The notes under the pieces were generated by a model. It worked only from the letters and a program-made list of their open reading frames with translations, had not been told where the DNA came from and did no database searches. A DNA stretch of 16,385 bases from Gammaproteobacteria bacterium (GTDB taxonomy: Bacteria; Pseudomonadota; Gammaproteobacteria; Steroidobacterales; Steroidobacteraceae): assembly GCA_030830595.1 (NCBI GenBank), contig JAURMS010000201.1:1-16385 (forward strand), given 5' to 3'. Each line of letters opens with the position of its first letter. Within the stretch, counting starts at the first letter, position 1. A program made the position numbers and the translations under genes. Positions 14,464 through 16,385 of the stretch are shown in pieces.

Positions 14464-16365
14464 TTATAGGCCGGGAAGTACGATCGATGAACCGCCGGAC
14501 CCGACCAGCAACCGGTTCAGCCTGCGCACGAAGGCCGGGGGATCGGCCAGCGCCCCGCCCTCGGCGAGGATGGCCTGCTCATACAGCAGCTGTGCGAGGT
14601 CCGAAAACCGGTCTCCATCGGGCAGGCTTTCCAGTTCCTTCACCAGGGCATGCGAGGGGTTGACCTCGAGCCAGGCCGCCGATGGCGGCAGGACCTGTCC
14701 GGCCGACTCCAGCAGTTTCCTCAGCTGCGGCCCCACGTCGTGCTCCTCGCGGACCAGGCAGGCAGCCGAATCGGCCAGCCGCTCGCTGGCCCTGACACCC
14801 GCCACGTGCTTGCCAAGCACTGCGCCGATCCGTCCCAGCAGCGGCTCGATGGCGGCAGCACCGAGGGCGCTGGCCTTGCGCTCCCCGGCCGGTATCAGGT
14901 CGTCGAGGTCGAGGGAGCCCTTGGCGACATCCTTGAGGGATTTGCCGTCGAACTCTCCCAAGTGAGCCACCATCCACTCATCGATACGGTCAGTCAGCAG
15001 CAGGGCCTCCACGCCCAGGCTCCTCAGCTGCTCGAGATGCGGACTGCCGCGAGCCGCTTCCAGGCTGTCGGCCACCACAAAATAGATGGCCTTCTGGCCA
15101 GGCTTCATCCTGAGCACGTAGTCGGCCAGCGACTGCATCTCTCCTGCCTCGCCGGCCAGCGAAGTGGTGAACCTGAGCAGCGGGGCGATCCGCTCACGGT
15201 TGCCCGGATCCTCGGCCAGCCCCTCCTTGAGCACGCTGCCAAACTCGGACCAGAATCCCCGGTACTTCTCCGGATCGTCCCCCGCCACCGTGGTGAGCAT
15301 GTCCAGCACCTTGCGGGTGATGGCGCTGCGCATGGCTTCGACCTCACGGTCCTCCTGCAGGAGTTCGCGGGACACGTTCAGCGGCAAGTCGGCGGAATCG
15401 ACGATGCCCTTGACGAAGCGCAGGTAGAGCGGCAGGAACTGCTCCGCATCGTCGAGGATGAACACCCGGCGAACGTAGAGCTTGAGGCCCCGGGGTGCCT
15501 CCCGATTGTAGAGATCGAAGGGCGCGCGGCTCGGCACGTAGAGCAGCGTGGTGTACTCGCGACGGCCCTCCACGCGGTGATGTCCCCAGGTGAGGGGGTC
15601 GCCCGGATCATGGGAAATGTGTCGATAGAAGGCCCGATATTCGTCGTCACTCAGGTCCTGACGGGGCCGCGTCCACAGCGCCTGGGCCTGATTCGCACGG
15701 TCGTAATCGCCCTTGCCGCCGTCCGGGCGCAGCAGTACGGGGAAAGCAATGTGGTCGGAATAGGTCCTGACCAGCTGGCGCAACCTGAAGGCATCGGCAA
15801 AGGCGGCCGCGTCCTCCTTGAGGTGGAGCACGATGCTGGTGCCACGAGCCGGACGTTCCACGGTTTCCACCGTGAACTCCCCACTGCCTTCCGAGACCCA
15901 GCGAACCCCCTCCCCCGCCGGCGCACCGGCCTTGCGAGACAGCACCTCCACCCGGTCGGCCACGATGAAGGAGGAATAGAACCCTACCCCGAACTGGCCG
16001 ATCAGCTGGCTGTCGCGCTGGGCATCACCCGTGAGGCTCGAGAGGAATTCGGCGGTGCCCGAGCGGGCGATCGTGCCCAGGTTGGCAATAGCCTCGTCCC
16101 GGGTCATGCCGATTCCCGTATCGGTGACCGTCAGGGTCCGGGCAGCCGAGTCGAAGTCGATGCGGATCTCGAGCGGCTCGCCCTCGGCGAGCGCGGGGTC
16201 GGCCAGCGAGGCGAAACGCAGCTTGTCGCAGGCGTCGGAGGCGTTGGAAATCAGCTCGCGAAGGAAAATCTCGCGGTTGCTGTACAGCGAGTGGATCATC
16301 AGCTTGAGCAGCTGCTTGATCTCGGCCTGGAAGCCGAGCGTCTCGGTGGCTGTAGTGGTGGTCAT
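14464..16365 (-). CDS. htpG: Molecular chaperone HtpG (Hsp90)
   Basis: This is a cytoplasmic ATP-dependent chaperone acting as a homodimer on late folding intermediates. The 633-residue product is full length (E. coli 624). The GHKL ATPase domain shows SNREIFLRELISNASDACDKLRF (29-51) with Glu37 and Asn41, DTGIGM (82-87), GTIARSGT (97-104) and IGQFGVGFYSSFIVAD (122-137). The middle domain includes LYVRRVFILDD and DLPLNVSRELLQED with the catalytic-loop Arg, and the C-terminal dimerisation domain is present. Start ATG 16365 has GGAG nine bases upstream. It is first visible gene of the five-gene minus-strand unit; its promoter lies beyond the right edge, so heat-shock control cannot be judged. 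Confidence 0.98.
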   Translation of the reverse strand: MTTTTATETLGFQAEIKQLLKLMIHSLYSNREIFLRELISNASDACDKLRFASLADPALAEGEPLEIRIDFDSAARTLTVTDTGIGMTRDEAIANLGTIARSGTAEFLSSLTGDAQRDSQLIGQFGVGFYSSFIVADRVEVLSRKAGAPAGEGVRWVSEGSGEFTVETVERPARGTSIVLHLKEDAAAFADAFRLRQLVRTYSDHIAFPVLLRPDGGKGDYDRANQAQALWTRPRQDLSDDEYRAFYRHISHDPGDPLTWGHHRVEGRREYTTLLYVPSRAPFDLYNREAPRGLKLYVRRVFILDDAEQFLPLYLRFVKGIVDSADLPLNVSRELLQEDREVEAMRSAITRKVLDMLTTVAGDDPEKYRGFWSEFGSVLKEGLAEDPGNRERIAPLLRFTTSLAGEAGEMQSLADYVLRMKPGQKAIYFVVADSLEAARGSPHLEQLRSLGVEALLLTDRIDEWMVAHLGEFDGKSLKDVAKGSLDLDDLIPAGERKASALGAAAIEPLLGRIGAVLGKHVAGVRASERLADSAACLVREEHDVGPQLRKLLESAGQVLPPSAAWLEVNPSHALVKELESLPDGDRFSDLAQLLYEQAILAEGGALADPPAFVRRLNRLLVGSGGSSIVLPGL

Positions 16366-16385
16366 CCCCTGGCTCCTGCAATGAA

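Noticed and set aside
13988..14965. 325-codon plus-strand frame opposite FKBP, msrB and the end of htpG
   Set aside because: Ser/Arg/Pro-rich translation opposite three clearly identified genes; no motif or ribosome site.
1..16385. Search for mobile elements, CRISPR repeats, tRNA genes, toxin-antitoxin or defence modules
   Set aside because: No transposase, integrase, spaced direct repeats, tRNA-like cloverleaf or defence-type domains were seen; gaps between genes are all under 190 bp and the genes are conserved chromosomal families.

Overview
The window is GC-rich chromosomal DNA from a gammaproteobacterium. Its gene content and order closely match the type IV pilus / pyrimidine neighbourhood of Pseudomonas aeruginosa (from memory PA0392-PA0408: yggT, proC, yggS, pilT, pilU ... 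pyrB, yqgF, algH/yqgE, tonB3, gshB, pilG). Differences from Pseudomonas (no pyrR, no pyrC, a pyrK-like gene, a third PilT-family ATPase, a short HU-like protein) suggest another lineage, but genus and family cannot be fixed from the sequence alone. I see no rRNA, tRNA, insertion sequence, prophage or CRISPR array. Coding density is very high and many genes overlap by 4 bases.

Layout. (1) 1-207, minus: 5' end of pilG, running off the left edge. (2) 393-5171, plus: gshB, tonB3-like, yqgE, ruvX/yqgF, pyrB and a PyrK-like flavin/Fe-S reductase, tightly packed. A possible internal promoter lies just before yqgE. (3) 8475-5178, minus: pilT, pilU and a second pilU-like gene, giving three consecutive pilus-retraction-type ATPases. 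They are convergent with pyrK across a 6-bp gap that carries a perfect hairpin. (4) 8556-11132, plus: yggS, proC, yggT and a DUF4426 lipoprotein, ending at an A7/T7 palindrome. (5) 11251-11562, plus: a small HU-type DNA-binding protein with its own leader and a strong intrinsic terminator. (6) 16365-11639, minus: htpG, msrB, a periplasmic FKBP isomerase, an exported metal-dependent amidohydrolase (prolidase-like) and a small alpha/beta hydrolase. The last four junctions are 8 bp or less, three being ATGA/GTGA overlaps, so this looks like one operon.

How the genes relate: pilG (chemotaxis-like control), pilT/pilU/pilU-like (retraction) and tonB3 (linked to pili in P. aeruginosa) make twitching motility the main theme of the left half. 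It is interleaved with glutathione, pyrimidine and proline biosynthesis. The right-hand operon groups protein quality-control activities: chaperone, methionine-sulfoxide repair, prolyl isomerisation and peptide hydrolysis. Nothing here is clearly a new defence or mobile system. The points most worth a second look are the ATPase triplication, the pyrB-pyrK pairing, and several compact RNA/promoter structures at gene boundaries.
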